Shown here piece after piece: positions 42,894-56,279 of a stretch of 64,000 nt of DNA. The first letter of the stretch is position 1; every line of letters begins with the position of its first letter. The stretch covers positions 29,227,764-29,291,763 of the forward strand of contig OY970829.1 in assembly GCA_963853835.1 (NCBI GenBank), given 5' to 3'. Both the position numbers and the translations under genes were made by a program. The stretch comes from Calendula officinalis. Taxonomy: Eukaryota; Streptophyta; Magnoliopsida; Asterales; Asteraceae. The notes below the pieces were generated by a model. The model ran no database searches. It was not told where the DNA came from and saw nothing but the letters and a program-made list of their open reading frames with translations.

Positions 42894-45241
42894 TGTAACG
42901 ACCCGAATTTTGTGTTAAATAAATTAATTAAAAATATGATAAATAAGGATAAATCATTTAAAGAACGTGGGAATTGGTTTCGTGTCATTTGGACACCGTA
43001 TGAGAAAGTTAGGGGCGAAACCGGGTTCAAACAAGGAACGAAAAGTGCAGCCTGGCTGCCAGACCCAGATAGCGGCGCTATCTGGTGATCGCGACGCGAT
43101 CTTGTGTGGGTTTGAAACAGCGAACCGAAATAGCTTAAGGGGTAACGCGATTTTGAGTTCGCGTCTAGGATAGCGACGCGAAAGGGTGTCGCGAATTATC
43201 GCGGGTTGGCAGATAGCGACGCTATCTCAAGGATAGCGACGCGATTTCGTGTCTGGACAGAATAAAGACGGGATTTCTAGGGTTTTCTCTCATTTTTCAC
43301 TTCTCCAATGTATGCAGCCGATTTGGGAGCCCTTGGGGGCGATTTTTTGTGTTCTTGGGCATAGAACACCACCATTCTTGGAGATCTTCAATCCTTGTTA
43401 AAGATCTAAGGTATTTTCTTGTCTCTTAGTTAGTTATAAGTCAAGATTTGGGGAAAATGGTAAAGTTGAAAGTGTTATGTTGAAATCTTGCTAAAGATGG
43501 GTAATGGGGGTGTAGAACACTCATATGAAGTATGTAGACCATGGATCTATGGTTGGTTTGTAACTTGAAAATGGTTTGTAAAACTAGGGTTTATGGATCT
43601 CCACCAAATTGATCAATTTGATGGTTGGGGTTGACTGTGATGATATTAGATGATGCCTAGTTATGGATGATAACTAGAAATATGATGATTGTGTTGATAG
43701 GATTAAAAGACCTATATGTTGGAGTTATTCAAAAGGCGGGATGCAAGGATTCGTGCTGATAAACGCGAATTGGAAAGCATTGCTAAGGTGAGTACATGAG
43801 ACTTTTAAACTGAGTACATAGCAAAGAGTTTGAAAATACTTATGATATTTTATGGGTCTTTATTAATAAATATTTTGATAAGGATAATGATTAGAATTAT
43901 AAGAAAATAGGTATAATGTGATACTAGAATAAGTCTAGTATGATTGATGATTTTTGGAACTAGATATGATAAACAAAGGTAGTTATGGAATCTTTATTAA
44001 TGAACCATAATAATAAAGTTATAGCGTATAAGAATGTATATTGAGTCTTTATTAATAAATATGTATTAGTAAAGCAATTGGAAATGACTTGATAATAATG
44101 AGTACCTATTGGTGAGATTTACTAATAAAAGAGAAGAACGAATATATATGAAAATGATTATGATGTGACTAGTAATAATCATGTATTATAGTCAAAGAAG
44201 AGATGAAAGTATATGATATCGATAAATAAGAAATAAATCTTATGAAATAAGTTAGTATGGACCTCCTAAGGTTCATAGATGTAAAAGTATGTGTGAATTG
44301 CTAATGATCGGGTCCATAGGACCATACAGGTACGTTCATACTATGTTGAACTAGTTATATATGGTTATTATTGGATAACTAACTTGTTTGATGATTTATG
44401 TGATAGCCGAATGCTTTGATTGAAATAACTGTTGAGTTATGGTAAGAATGAGGCGATGTGATGATGCGGGGGACCCCCGGTCATGAGGTGTGGAATGAGG
44501 GGCAGTTGGTTGGATTCCCATCGACTCATCCACGTTAGTAGTCTTGCTAACTGGACGTATTCCGGCGAGTAAGGCAGGTATCGGTAGATTGGGCGAATCC
44601 CTCTTGCCGGTATCTTGAAGCTTATTAATGGCGATGGATTTCGGTTAATAAGCTAATGTGAAACTTATTAATGGCGATGGGTTTCGGTTAATAAGTCAAT
44701 GTGAAGTCTACTAATGGCGATGGATTTCAGTTAGTAAGTTAATGTGATTCTAGTACATATATGTTCATGTATTAGGTATGTTTGTGCCTCTAGCTAGTTC
44801 GGGGGCAACCCGATAGTTAGATATGATTGCTAGGAGAGCAAGGATTGATAGGGTCACTATAAGGTGACTAGACGGTATTGATGTTGTATATATATATGCG
44901 TTTATATATTTATGAAATGATTATTATTATTGGGGTCTAAAACCCATGTACCTCACGAGACTATTTTGTCTCACGTACTACGTTTGTTTTGTGGCTGTGT
45001 ACTCAGGTACAGGTTTGAAGTGATAGAAGGTTGCACTAGAAGTGGCCTAGAGATGTTTAGCTCGGGAGCTCGTAGTAGATCCCTTGCCTATGGTTTTGAT
45101 ATACTTGGTGACAACGTATTTTTGTATACTCTAATAAAAGTTTTAAAGTTTTTGTTAAACCATAATTCGGGCAACATGGAAGATACTGAAAAATCGTATT
45201 TTAAATGTTTTAAACGATGTTATAAAAATACGGGTGTTACA
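42894..45241 (+). mobile_element. G1 3' LTR
   Basis: 2348 bp, colinear with the 5' LTR apart from scattered substitutions (for example a CGATTTTTTGTG block near 43340 where the 5' LTR has CGAATGTGGGTG). At variable sites it agrees with the block-A fragment (TTATAGCGTATAAG, AGGTTCATAGATGTAAAAG) where the 5' LTR differs. Confidence 0.93.
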
Positions 45242-45917
45242 TAACCCATACGAATGGCCCGTGAACCATTATAACCACTAGCTATGACCACTAACCTATA
45301 GGTATCCAATTTTAAACCGTGATTTGTGTCCATAACCGATACGTATGGCCCGTGAACCATTATAACCACTTGATATGACCAATACCCTATAAGTATCCAT
45401 GTTAAAGTGTAATTGGTGTCGATAACCCATACGAATGGTCCGTGAACCATTATAACTACTAGCTATGACCAATATCCTGTAAGTATCCATGTGAAACCTT
45501 AATTGGTGTCCATAACCCATACGAATGGCCCGTGAACCATTATAACCACTAGCTATGACAAATAACCTATAAGTATCCATCTTAAACCGTAATTGGTGTC
45601 CATAACCCATACGAATGGCCCATGAACCATTATAACCACTAGTTATGACTAATAACCTATAAGTATCCATGTTAAACCGTATTTGGTGTCCATAACACAT
45701 ACAAATGGCATGTGAACCATTATAACCGCTACCTGTGACCAATAACTTATAAGTATCCAAGTTAAACCGTAATTGGTGTTCATAACTCATACGAATGGCA
45801 TGTCAACCATTATAAGCACTAGCTATGACCAATAACCTATAAGTATCCATTTTAAACCGTGATTTGTGTCCATAACCGATACGTATGGCCCGTGAATTGT
45901 TTTAACCACTAGCTATT
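45242..45917. repeat. 90-bp minisatellite, about 7.5 units right of G1
   Basis: Period 90 bp, units starting near 45240, 45331, 45421, 45511, 45601, 45691, 45781 and 45871 (partial). TAACC at 45242-45246 is the right G1 target-site copy. The minus-strand 30-residue repeat frame (164 codons) is kept here as in block A. Confidence 0.95.
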
Positions 45918-45996
45918 GGTCAACCACCTAGTATGCTTGGTTCCACCATACTGACAAGAACATTGTTCTTGTCGGTTAAACCAACTAGCTAGTTTA
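45918..45996 (-). mobile_element. fragment of an L-family LTR (block C)
   Basis: Same sequence as 9438-9516, with the perfect inverted repeat GACAAGAACA-T-TGTTCTTGTC and the CCAACTAGCTAGTTTA end shared with the L LTR near 34716-34731. It is the insertion context of C1. Confidence 0.6.
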
Positions 45997-46774
45997 TGTT
46001 GGAATATGCTTCACGTACATGACATATATTTATATGGCTAAACGCATGTGAGCCTAAAGGGTCACACACTTAGACACTAAACACCATTTAATATATATAA
46101 TATAATTAGGGTAATTATATTATCTATATAAACTATAATTACTTGGCTAGTTATGTTTTAATTAATTGTTAAGTTAAAACATATTAGTGAGTAATGATAA
46201 AGAACCAAAAAGAGAAGGGGCTAAGTGTCATATCTTATAACTTGTATTATAGATATATACTTGAATTAGGGAGCAAGAAAGATTAACCATAATCTCTCCC
46301 TTTCTTGCTCACTACGGCCGCAATACACAATGGATAAACAGAAGTCGTAGTTTCTTTTTTTCCAGTGGTTTTCGCACGCACAAAACTTTTATAAACAAAT
46401 TGATTGCGTGTGGTTGTGGGTTAAAAAGGCAGTATATGCAAAACAATTGATTCCCTTTTTTGATTTTGAGATGTCACGTAATAAAAGGAATTAAATATTC
46501 CTTTTGTTCTTGATTTTTCTTAAGGACTAGCATCCCAATTGGTATTCTATATTGGTGTAGTGTGAACTAGCTTTAGAGGAATTCTAACTTGAATTTTTAG
46601 AGTTCTTCATCCTCATTTGTTGGTGTAATCAAAGGCTTTAAGGGTATGATTTCTACATACTAATCTCTTTGATTTTCCAGGCTTAATTATATTGTCAATA
46701 TGTAGATCATTGATTGTTGATTTATGTTTTATTTCCGCTGCGTTTTCTTTGATTAAAACCGTAAATCACTAACA
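45997..46774 (+). mobile_element. C1 5' LTR
   Basis: 778 bp, TGTTGGAATATGC...CACTAACA. It is followed by G and TGGTATCACGAG at 46776-46787 as a primer-binding-like site. GTTTA at 45992-45996 is the predicted left target-site copy. The right copy would be beyond the window. Confidence 0.92.
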
Positions 46775-48595
46775 GTGGTATCACGAGTCATCATAGTGAT
46801 GATTTAATTAGCAAGTTCTTTGTAAAAAGTAGCAAGAAATTCGTGTTTTTTGGCCTAATGGTTGCGCCGATCGGACAAAGACCCCTAGGGTTCTTTGTTT
46901 TTAATTTTCGTAAATTTGTTTTATATGGGGTTAAAAATTTGATTTTTGGGAACTTTAATTGCTACTAGTTACAAAAACTTAAAATAAAAAATTAATCTTG
47001 TTTATTGAATTTTTTTTTTATTTGGCTTGACTTTTTATATTAATTGTTAATTTTTCATATGACAAAACATGTATTTTTGTCATATCCCAAGCCAAAACCT
47101 AGTCAAATGTTGATTGATTGTGTCAAACTGATGAAAACCTAGACCCATTTTGTGTTGTGAATGAATATGTTGTGATTGATTGTTGTTTGGAAAAGCCATG
47201 TTCTGCTCTTGTTGTAATTTCAATTTTTATTTATTTTTAGTTCCAATTTTTGGGGCAAATTTCAGTTGTAAATAGTTGAATTTTTATTACTTTTATCACT
47301 TGTAATTTGTTGACCAAGAATGATGAAAAAATTGAAGAAAAACAAGATTTTCGGCACCTCCTGCGCAGCTGCACAAAAAAGAGAACTGTAGGAGTTCCAA
47401 AACTCCGTTGGACCTAAAAGCACCGCCACAATTTCCGTATCTCAAAGATCTAGAAAAGTCAAGAAGGCCGGGAACACTGAAACTGGCGTCTTCTAGGGCG
47501 AATTTCACTCTGAACGAAGCAAAAACTTTTGGACAGATTCTTCACTTCACTGTTTTGGGTAATTTTGGGTTCTACTTGCTCTTGGAGCGAGTGGGAACCC
47601 ACTAGGTTTATGTTGGCCCGTTCAGGTTCATGTTAGCCCGTCCCCTAGTTTGACCCTTCGGTCCATCGTGATGAATCACGTGACCGAACTTAGGTTATCA
47701 TCGGTCGAGGTTTTGCACAAATTGTGTTGCATGTTTTTTTTATATGTTTGTGGTTGTGACATAATTTCTATATGATACAAATAATAAAACAATTAAAAAT
47801 ATGAGATTTTGAACACAAACATTAAAACATCCAAAATTTTAATCATCTCTGATTATTTGTTAATCATTGATGATTACTCTTTAATCTAAACTTGTCTTTC
47901 GAGATTAATACAATAAGTTTAAATATGATTTGAAACTTAAAAATTCCTTTTTAATTATCAATGATTATTTGTTAATCATTGATGATTATTTAATAATCCA
48001 TGATTACTGTTTAATCATCAATGATTACTTGTTAATCATCGTTGATTACAGTTTAATCATCTATGATTATTCTTTAATCTAAAATTGTTTTTGAGATTAA
48101 TACAAAAGTTTAAATATGATTTGAAACTTATAATTTAATAATCGCTAAAATGTTTTTACCGCTTATTAAACCGACTTGTGAATTGTACGAATGAAGTACA
48201 TGATTCATTCGTATCTTAAATAAAAATTTTCTTAAAATTTTATACCTAAAATTTAAGTCACGCCGTCCAATTGGGTGAAATCACTTGCTTCTACTTTTAA
48301 ATTTACGTGAGACGTGGTTTGAATTTAGATCTGAGGTCATTATTGTCTACGCGTGAGACCTAGATTTATATTGACACGAGTTCACATTGGATGACTTAAT
48401 CGAGTTAACGGTGAGACCTTGACACGAGGCGAAGATGCGACAAACATGCCACTTGACCCTAGATGCTTGTTCACTAGGTGCCATGAAGTCCCATAACTCT
48501 AAGAGTTGCACTTGTAATGCAATTGTTGATCGTCACCTACCTATTGGATCTATCATCACTAGCAGATCAACTGATGCGGTGATAGAAGCTCAATA
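46775..48595 (+). mobile_element. C1 leader, non-coding
   Basis: Same as 10294-12124: AT-rich, with palindromic repeats at about 47838-48133 and no recognisable protein. CAATA at 48591-48595 is the left G2 target site. The sequence resumes at 58186 after G2. Confidence 0.75.
47838..48133. repeat. palindromic TAATCAT..ATGATTA repeats (block C)
   Basis: Same arrangement as at 11364-11662, with a few substitutions inside the palindromes (one TAATTAT for TAATCAT near 47953). Confidence 0.8.
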
Positions 48596-51312
48596 TGTAA
48601 CATCCCAAAAATCATGAAAAATTTTAAAATTTTTAAATAAATAAAATAATCATTTTCCCAAAAGTACAAGTAAACAAACGGTCCCATCTCATTTAAAATA
48701 AAAATAAACCGTCTCATGGTTTTTAAATGCGGAATAAATAAAATAATTGTTTTAAAAACATTTGACTCAAAACAGAATATTGTTTTAAAAACATTTGACT
48801 CAAAATAAACGTTTGGAATCCAAATCCTTAAAAGCTCATCGAGTAACAGCTCATCCAGTGCACTTGCTCCATTACCTGAAAAATGTGGGGGGAGTGTTTG
48901 GGGTCAGCCACCACTGAGTGAATAATATCAAAATAAACAAATAAATACAAACAACTCAAGTCACATAAGTGATCCCTAGAGACTCTACTCAATTCTCAAT
49001 TACTCAAATTTATTTCTCAGATTTTAGTACTCGGATTTTAATTATATAGCGCGCTAGTGTGACTTGAGCCGAGAGATCAACCTCGACCCGCCTCACACCA
49101 TCTCAAGGCTCAACACCTGTACTCTTTGGTGTTGAGTCAAAACGTCTGGCACCAGTACTCTTCGGTGCCAAGACAAACATCTGACACTAGTGGTCTTCGG
49201 TGTCAAGTCAAGTATAATTATGTTTAATGTTTTAACTTAAGAACTCAGAACTCAGATAACTCAGTAAACAGATAACTCAGATTACAGATAACTCAGATAA
49301 ATCGCACAATCAATACTCAAGCTCAATCAACAAGACAATTCATAACATATAGCACATAATCATGAATCGAAAGTAAGTACAAGTTTATAGTGAGATTACC
49401 CACCTCGAATAGACGTATGCTCCTAGATATCCTTAGCACCAAAGAGCGTCTCTAATCAGGTCCTAGAAGGTCCTACATAGCACAAGGAAGCTCGGATTAG
49501 AATTTGACTCGCAAGTAGTTTCAGCAGAAACTTAACAGCACTCAGCACTCTCACGGGAACAGCCATAACTCCCAAACCGGTCATTAGATTTGTCTCAAAC
49601 TTTTACCACGGAAACTAGACTCAGAATACTACAAAAGACTCTCAAGTGGCTTCTTCCCAAAAACGGACCCTAAGGGCCTCAAAATAGACTCACAAAACAG
49701 CATAGATGCACATGTAGAAATTCTGACAGCAGCGTATTAGAATGGTGATAACTTCTAAACGCTAACTTAGATCGACGAGCCGTCAGCGGAAACGGAAAGA
49801 GGACTCAGAAAACTAGACACCATCATGGGCCAAAAATCCAGAAACATATATTAAACAGGTTAAAACAGGCCCGAAAACGTTGGGCAGAATTTGCCACGAA
49901 ATGTATTTACATAAAAACCCGATTTAACAAACCCGACATCATCTCGTTAATTCCCGAGGCACCCGACAGCCCCAAAAACCCTTTTTATCACAAACTTATT
50001 TACACAATGATCTAATCAATTTGTTTAATAGAAACTTCTCGGTTTAGGAAACCAGGAACCTTAAGGTTCGGTTTCCGTTTTCTCGATTAATAAAACGTCT
50101 CGGTTGTAAATAAAATGTTTTACCCAATCCTAAACCCGACACTTACAAAAATAGTGATCAAAAGCCGTACCTCAATTCATGAAAATAATGACTCATATTT
50201 TAGAAAACTAGAATTCCAAAAACGTGCTCGTGAAACTGATTAGATGTAAACGTGATGAAATCTGGGATCTCATACAACCGCACCCGAGGGCTCGGTCCAT
50301 CCTCGGTTCAATCACAAAACAACTTCTCAATTCCCATCACAATAATCAACACAAAATAAAATACTTTTGAATCAAGGAAAACAATCTTTTGAACAATTAA
50401 ATTAATGAAGGAAATAAAACACAATTATCATCACAACAATAATAAAAACCCGATCATCAAAACTTCATCTCGACACCCGAGGGTCTCGTCTGTCTCATCT
50501 CGGTCAATACTAAAAAAAAAAGAACATTATCACATCATAATCAACGGATCAATTGCACACAATGAAACCGAACAAGAAAACTTGAAAAGGGATTCCCCTT
50601 TTGTGCGTCTCAGCCAACATTCCACAAAAAAATTATAATCAATAACATCACCGATTAAATATAAATACCGTTTGGGGTTTTTTCCTGGTGACGTACGCAT
50701 TTATCAACGGAACAATTGAGTCTTGAGTTTTCCTTAGCTGCTCACTTGTAAAAAAAAAAAAGTAAAGTACTAGCTGGCTATCTAATTATCTCCGATATAG
50801 CTGCCTCATCTTTCATGTTGACGCAAGGAAGAAGAAAAAAAACGATGTAGCGGCAGAGGGTTTAAGAGATTAAAGGGAAAATTTAGGTTTAGGGTGCAAT
50901 GATACTTATTTAGTCAAGCCTACCACTCGAAAGCCCGGTGCCTTAGCCTTTGGCCGGCCCGACACACAAAAATGAACCTGACTCATTAAAATAATGAATC
51001 AAATTCACTCGAAACACTCACGCGGTTAAATAACGGCTAAACTCGCGAGACATTTAATTATAAATTATAAATGTCTAAACATTAAATAAAAGTGACATTC
51101 TTTATTTTATAATAATAAGATAATTAATAATAATTAGCTTCGCTCCGAGCCAGATTAAAACAGTCCAACTAACTAGCACACTTAAATAGTTAACACGTCT
51201 AACTAATATGAACCGTCTAACTACAGGGCGACCAAATAATATAGAATTAATTATAAATAATAAAATGTGGTTAATATAATGTTATTAAATTATTAAATTT
51301 CAGGAGGTTACA
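48596..51312 (-). mobile_element. G2 3' LTR (element orientation)
   Basis: Colinear with the right LTR. It contains a donor-like CGAG|GTGGGT (GT at 49403), triple hairpins at about 49103-49205 and the acceptor TTTTTCAG|GTAATGG (48876). The first 736 bp are duplicated at 12125-12860. Confidence 0.93.
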
Positions 51313-51314
51313 AC

Positions 51315-51450
51315 TCAACTCCACTTGAAATTGACTTCATCCCCGAAGTCATTGCTCGGAAGAAACTCAGGGTAGCAATCTCGCATCTCAGACTCGGACT
51401 CATCACCGACCCACATTCGAAAAAGAGGAAAGAAAACAGAAATGACAAGG
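51315..51450 (-). pseudogene. C-terminal remnant of gypsy polyprotein in G2
   Basis: On the minus strand a frame ends ESEMRDCYPEF, then NDFGDEVNFKWS and stop at 51315. Plant Ty3/gypsy integrases commonly end with a TWE.E.EMR..YP.LF segment followed by an NFGDE-type tail, which this resembles. It lies directly before the 3' LTR, where pol ends in Ty3/gypsy. Upstream of about 51450 the match is lost. Confidence 0.6.
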
Positions 51451-54400
51451 TTTGGAATACGAGAAACTTGTCAGGTTGACCTACTCGATCAAAATAAACT
51501 CCAGCTCTTGTAACTACTCGTACAATCTTCCGTCTCTAACGGCGCAAGAATAAGGCTGAAAGAAATAAAATCGAAGGGCTCTCTAAGGTTCTCGGTTTAG
51601 CGATGAAAAAGAATGTCGATAAAAAGCACAAAATAACCACGATACTCAGCTGAAGGTGTCTTCTTGCTCTCGTAGTCAAACGCAGTTGATGCACCCAGCG
51701 GTTAACCCGTGCTCGCAATCATACTCGGCCCTCTCACGGCGATAAAAGTACATTTTTATGGGAAAAACTTTCCCGCATAGTTTTAAAAATTATTACTTTT
51801 ACATTTTATCAACATATATAATTTTATTATTGGCATTCTCTTCCAATAAGCAGCATCTCAAGGTCCTCTACTCTATACGACATTAGTAGTTTTAAGGCGA
51901 AATGAACAATTTAGCGGTTCACACCTCTATCAAACAATACACAAACAAGTACATTATTCACAATAAATATATATTATCACACATAAACCTCAAATGTAGG
52001 CAACTCATGCCTCTTACTCAATTTGCATATACTCAAATGCATTCACCTCAAATCTCCACAACTTGTTTTTAATTCAACCCAAGCTTATATCATAAATTTA
52101 AACTCAAATCTCATTTAATGACTTCTTATCAGTCCACTTAATGTATACATTTACTCGCTTTTACGATTTTTCACGTGATCAAATTTAATTATCAGACTAC
52201 TCGAACAGATAATTCCTCTTTAAGCCACATTATTAGGTCTCTTGCTAACTCGTATTTAATAATCCTTCGGTGACTACTTTTAATATTGCTTGCTCCACTC
52301 ATTTAATGATACTTATCAACTCGTTTAAATTTTTATATCATTGAGCTCGTTAATTGACTTATTGCTTTATTCTCAATTAATTTGTCTCTTGATCAATTTC
52401 ACTAATTGTCCACTTATAAATCTCATTCTATTTTAAATTTTGAACGCCTCAATTAAATGTCTTCTCTTTACTCAATTAATTAACTCGTTAATTACTTATC
52501 TCATTAATTCTCATGTACTCAGTTACTCAATTAATTCTCATTCTCATTCTTAATATACAGTTTCCTCTTTACTATATATTGTATCGCTTTCTTGATTTAG
52601 AAACTCATAGTATTTTAATAAAAATTGTATTATTTGATACACTTATATTTTTCTCGTTTGCTCATTTTAATAACTATTCTCGGTTTAGTAATTACTCAAT
52701 AAAACATAATATTTGGTGATATTCAATTTCATAATTTAACTCGATACTCATCCTTAGTTTTAAATTTTATATTTGTTCATAAATAAAACTTTATCATTTG
52801 GTTCATTTAGATAATTTATTTGTTTAACTTGATTTATTAGTTTCTTACAGTTCGGTAGTTTCTCAGTAATAATAAATTTTCCTCATTATTTATTATGGCG
52901 ATTTTATCATGACCGGCTCATTGATAACATTCTCATTACTCGAATTTCATAATTTCTCGTTATTTTCATGATTATATATTTGCCACTTTTCATTTGCACC
53001 CTTACTCTTAATTTATGAATTTCTCACCACTTGATATTTATACCATCAAATGAAATTAATTATTCCTAATTATTCTTATAAATTCTTTAATCACATGCAT
53101 ATAAATTACCCAACACAATAGTTTGGTTCAACAATGTTCTCGACTGGATAAAATAATTTCTCATAATAATGTTTTTCTCATTTAGCTCGATTTGGAATAA
53201 CTCATAATAAATTCTCATAGTTTAATAATATCTTATTATCTCATTATATATTCATTGGAATAGTTTTTCGATTTATAAATCACCCTTAAGCTTTCTAGCC
53301 AATTATATGCTCATGACAATTATAAATAACACATAATAAAATTTATCTTGATAATTCTCTTAATTTACCCTTACTCAACTCCACTTGGAGAAAACTCGTC
53401 CCCTAGTTTGGAAGTGGAACTCAAAATCTCACATTCTATACTCATAGATTTCGTTACGAAAACACTCAGTTGTTCGGTTTATTGGTTCTCATTTTTTATT
53501 ACATATTTTAAGGTTTCATTATGTTACTCGATAATCAAACTCTTATGCACAGGTGTGAGTCGGTCCCAACGTATACTCTTTACGCCCCTCTCACACCCAT
53601 ACTCCTTAAACTTTTATCACTTAATAAAAATTCATTGCTCAAATTAGGTGTTAGCTTTCTCATTAGCATTCTCATGGATGCTCACATCCTTATTAGATTT
53701 TGTCATTACTCTTTATCAGTCTCATAATTATTTCTCTATCATTGTTTCATTAATAATTAGTCATATTATTACGTCTCATAAGTCAAGCTTCTTACATTTA
53801 TTAACACCACAACTTGTTATTTCGCGTTACACATTCACGATTATCTTTTGTTCAAATTTGAGTGTTAATCCTCATTTTGGTTTTCTCAGGGCATATTTGG
53901 TATTATTATTACCATATAACAATTTTTGTCGTTAAATAAAATTCTCGTTTAATTCGTATTGAATAAACCTCATAATTTTTCTTGCCGCTTAACTCGTTAA
54001 ATAACTCATTTTGGGTTCCTCGTTTCTTTCAATTAATAAGGTTTCAACTTTACCACTTCTATTAACCCTATCAAAGTTTTATCTCTTACTCACATTAATT
54101 GATCAGTAATTTCATAACTTCTTATTACTCCATTAACGTTTACAGTCATTAGTTCTCATTTACTTATAAATCATAATCTCCTCCATTTATTAAACTGAAA
54201 ATCTTCAATAACAAGTTATGTTTGTTCGACCCAACTATTTATTAGATCAAACATAACTTTAAATATAATTTTCCAATTAATTCGATTCAATAAATGTTCA
54301 TTCATATCTTGATTTATTAATTCCTCATAACGAATTACTTATTATATATTCGATCATTATACTCTATTCTCAATTTAATAATTCTCAACACATAGATCTC

Positions 54401-55450
54401 TTCATTTAAATTTGTTTTGGATAATTTCTCATTCATCGTTGGTTTATTGATTTCCCATAAGTTTAATAATTTAACAAGAATTAATTTGTTCTCAATCATT
54501 TACTTTTACTCAATCATTATTCTCTATTTCCAAACATTTAATTTACTTCCTCATTATCCAGATTATCAATTTATCATTAATGACTCTTACTCAATTTGGT
54601 TTAATAAACTTTCACTTGATTTGTTTAGATAATTCCTTATCAACTTAAATCAATAAACTCTTATTTAATTGTTTATTATTTTCGCATAAATCTCGATTTA
54701 GCGATGTTTTCACATAACTCCTTATCACTTAACATTTCTCTTATTTTCTCATTTATTTTGGTTTAACGATTGCTCAATCGTTGTTGATGTATTAATAACT
54801 AAATTAAGTCATTTAACGAATTCAACCCAATTTGGTTTATTAGCCTCTTTATTGACATGTTTTGATAACTCTTTATCAACTCGTGTTTGATGACTCTCTT
54901 ATTCAATTGATTGCACTGTTTTCTCATAAATCTATTTTAGTGATTTTATTATCAATTATTATATATAATAATTGATGGTTTTCATGATACTTAAATGTTT
55001 GACCAATGGTCTCCTTGAATCCTTTTCGAAACATAGACACGAGTCATGTGCGTATAATAATAGGGGCCCTCTATTATTATCCGCACCTACCCCTGTCATG
55101 GTTTCGAGCCAGTTTAAAAAATTCCACGATCTCTCATCCTCATACCATCCACATAACAAGTAATTCACAGCAGTACATATAGTATATATGTATACATAGA
55201 CGCACAACTCACGCTCATCTCTAGTTAATTCTCTTTTATTCTCTTAGTAATCAATGTCACTCGTGACGTTTTTAATAAACTATATATCTCATAAATAAAG
55301 TACTAGAGGCATAAGGTCGTCATGATGCGCTGCTTCTCGTTTTTGATTTGGACTCATTTTAAAAACACTTTTGAAAACTCATTTTGAAAACTCGTGCTTC
55401 GACTTGAGTTTGGAATCCACCCCTTGTGAACCCAATTCTCTCAAGCCAAA
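51451..55450 (-). mobile_element. G2 interior, low-complexity and non-coding
   Basis: About 4 kb of AT-rich plus-strand sequence dominated by CTCATT, ACTCG, TTTAAT and TTATTA words. It looks like very diverged short tandem units. The frames at 53348-53935 and 54417-54632 are chance products of T-richness. A notable palindrome, ATAATAATAG-GGGCCCT-CTATTATTAT, lies near 55048-55075. No gag, protease or RT is visible. Confidence 0.7.
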
Positions 55451-55462
55451 GCTCTGATACCA
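55451..55462 (-). other. primer-binding site of G2
   Basis: The minus strand reads TGGTATCAGAGC, perfect initiator tRNA-Met complement, three bases from the LTR edge at 55466. Confidence 0.93.
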
Positions 55463-55746
55463 ACTTGTAACATCCCAAAAATCATGGAAAAATTAAAATT
55501 TTTTAAATAAATAAAATAATCATTTTCCCAAAAGTACAAGAAAACAAACGATCTCATCTCATTAAAAATAAAAATAAACTGTCTCATGGTTTTTAAATGC
55601 GGAATAAATAAAATAATTGTTTTAAAAACATTTGACTCAAAATAAAATAATTGTTTTAAAAACATTTGACTCAAAATAAACGTTTGGAATCCAAATCCAT
55701 AAAAGCTCATCGAGTAACAGCTCATCCAGTGCACTTGCTCTAGTAC

Positions 55747-56279
55747 CTGAAAAATGTGGGGGGAGTGTTTGGGGTCAGCCACCGCTGAGTGAATAATATC
55801 AAAATAAACAAATAAATACAAGCAACTCAAGTCACATAAGTGATCCCTAGAGATCGACTCTACTCAATTCTCAATTACTCAAATTTATTTCTCATATTTT
55901 ATTACTCGAATTTTAATTTATATAGCGCGCTAGTGTGACTTGGGCCGAGAGATCAACCTCGGCCCGCCTCACACCATCTCAAGGCTCAACACCTATACTC
56001 TTCGGTGTTGAGTCAAAACGTCTGGCACCAGTACTCTTCGGTGCCAAGACAAACATCTGACACCAGTACTCTTCGGTGTCAAGTCAAGTATAATTATGTT
56101 TAATGTTTTAACTCAAGAACTCAGAACTCAGATAACTCAGTAAACAGATAACTCAGATCACAGATAACTCAGATACATCGCACAATCAATACTCAAGCTC
56201 AATCAACAAGACAATTCATAACATATAGCACATAATCATGAATCGAAAGTATGTACAAGTTTATACTGAGATTAACCAC
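55747..56279 (-). other. predicted LTR leader intron of G2
   Basis: The minus-strand donor is TTCGAG|GTGGTT (GTGGGT in the other LTR) and the acceptor is ACATTTTTCAG|GTACTAGAGC, 533 nt apart. The exon after it contains AAGTGCACTGGATGAGC. The three hairpins lie inside. The architecture matches G1 and G3. Confidence 0.45.
55985..56081. promoter_or_regulatory. three tandem co-varying hairpins in G2 LTR
   Basis: CTCAACACC/GGTGTTGAG (55985-56012), TGGCACC/GGTGCCA (56023-56046) and TGACACC/GGTGTCA (56058-56081). The loops are all of the type AGTACTCTTC. The variable base pairs differ between units (A-T, G-C, A-T at other positions) yet every stem stays perfect. Counterparts lie at 12630-12740 and 49103-49205. 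Confidence 0.87.

Larger units (their letters stand above)
43662..49331. repeat. segmental duplication, block C (partner 7181-12860)
   Basis: The 5.67-kb source-like copy, in intact context: its left part is inside a complete G1 LTR and its right part inside a complete G2 LTR. Block A lacks both contexts. This makes C the likely donor or a sister copy. Only point differences and small indels separate them (for example a short gap near 47270 against 10795). Confidence 0.93.

Noticed and set aside
53348..54632. Four plus-strand hydrophobic frames in the G2 interior
   Set aside because: Products of T-rich low complexity, opposite to element orientation, no family signal.
55441..55830. 129-codon minus-strand frame at the G2 LTR edge
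   Set aside because: Runs across the LTR boundary and primer-binding site. The duplicate LTR regions do not keep it as a gene.
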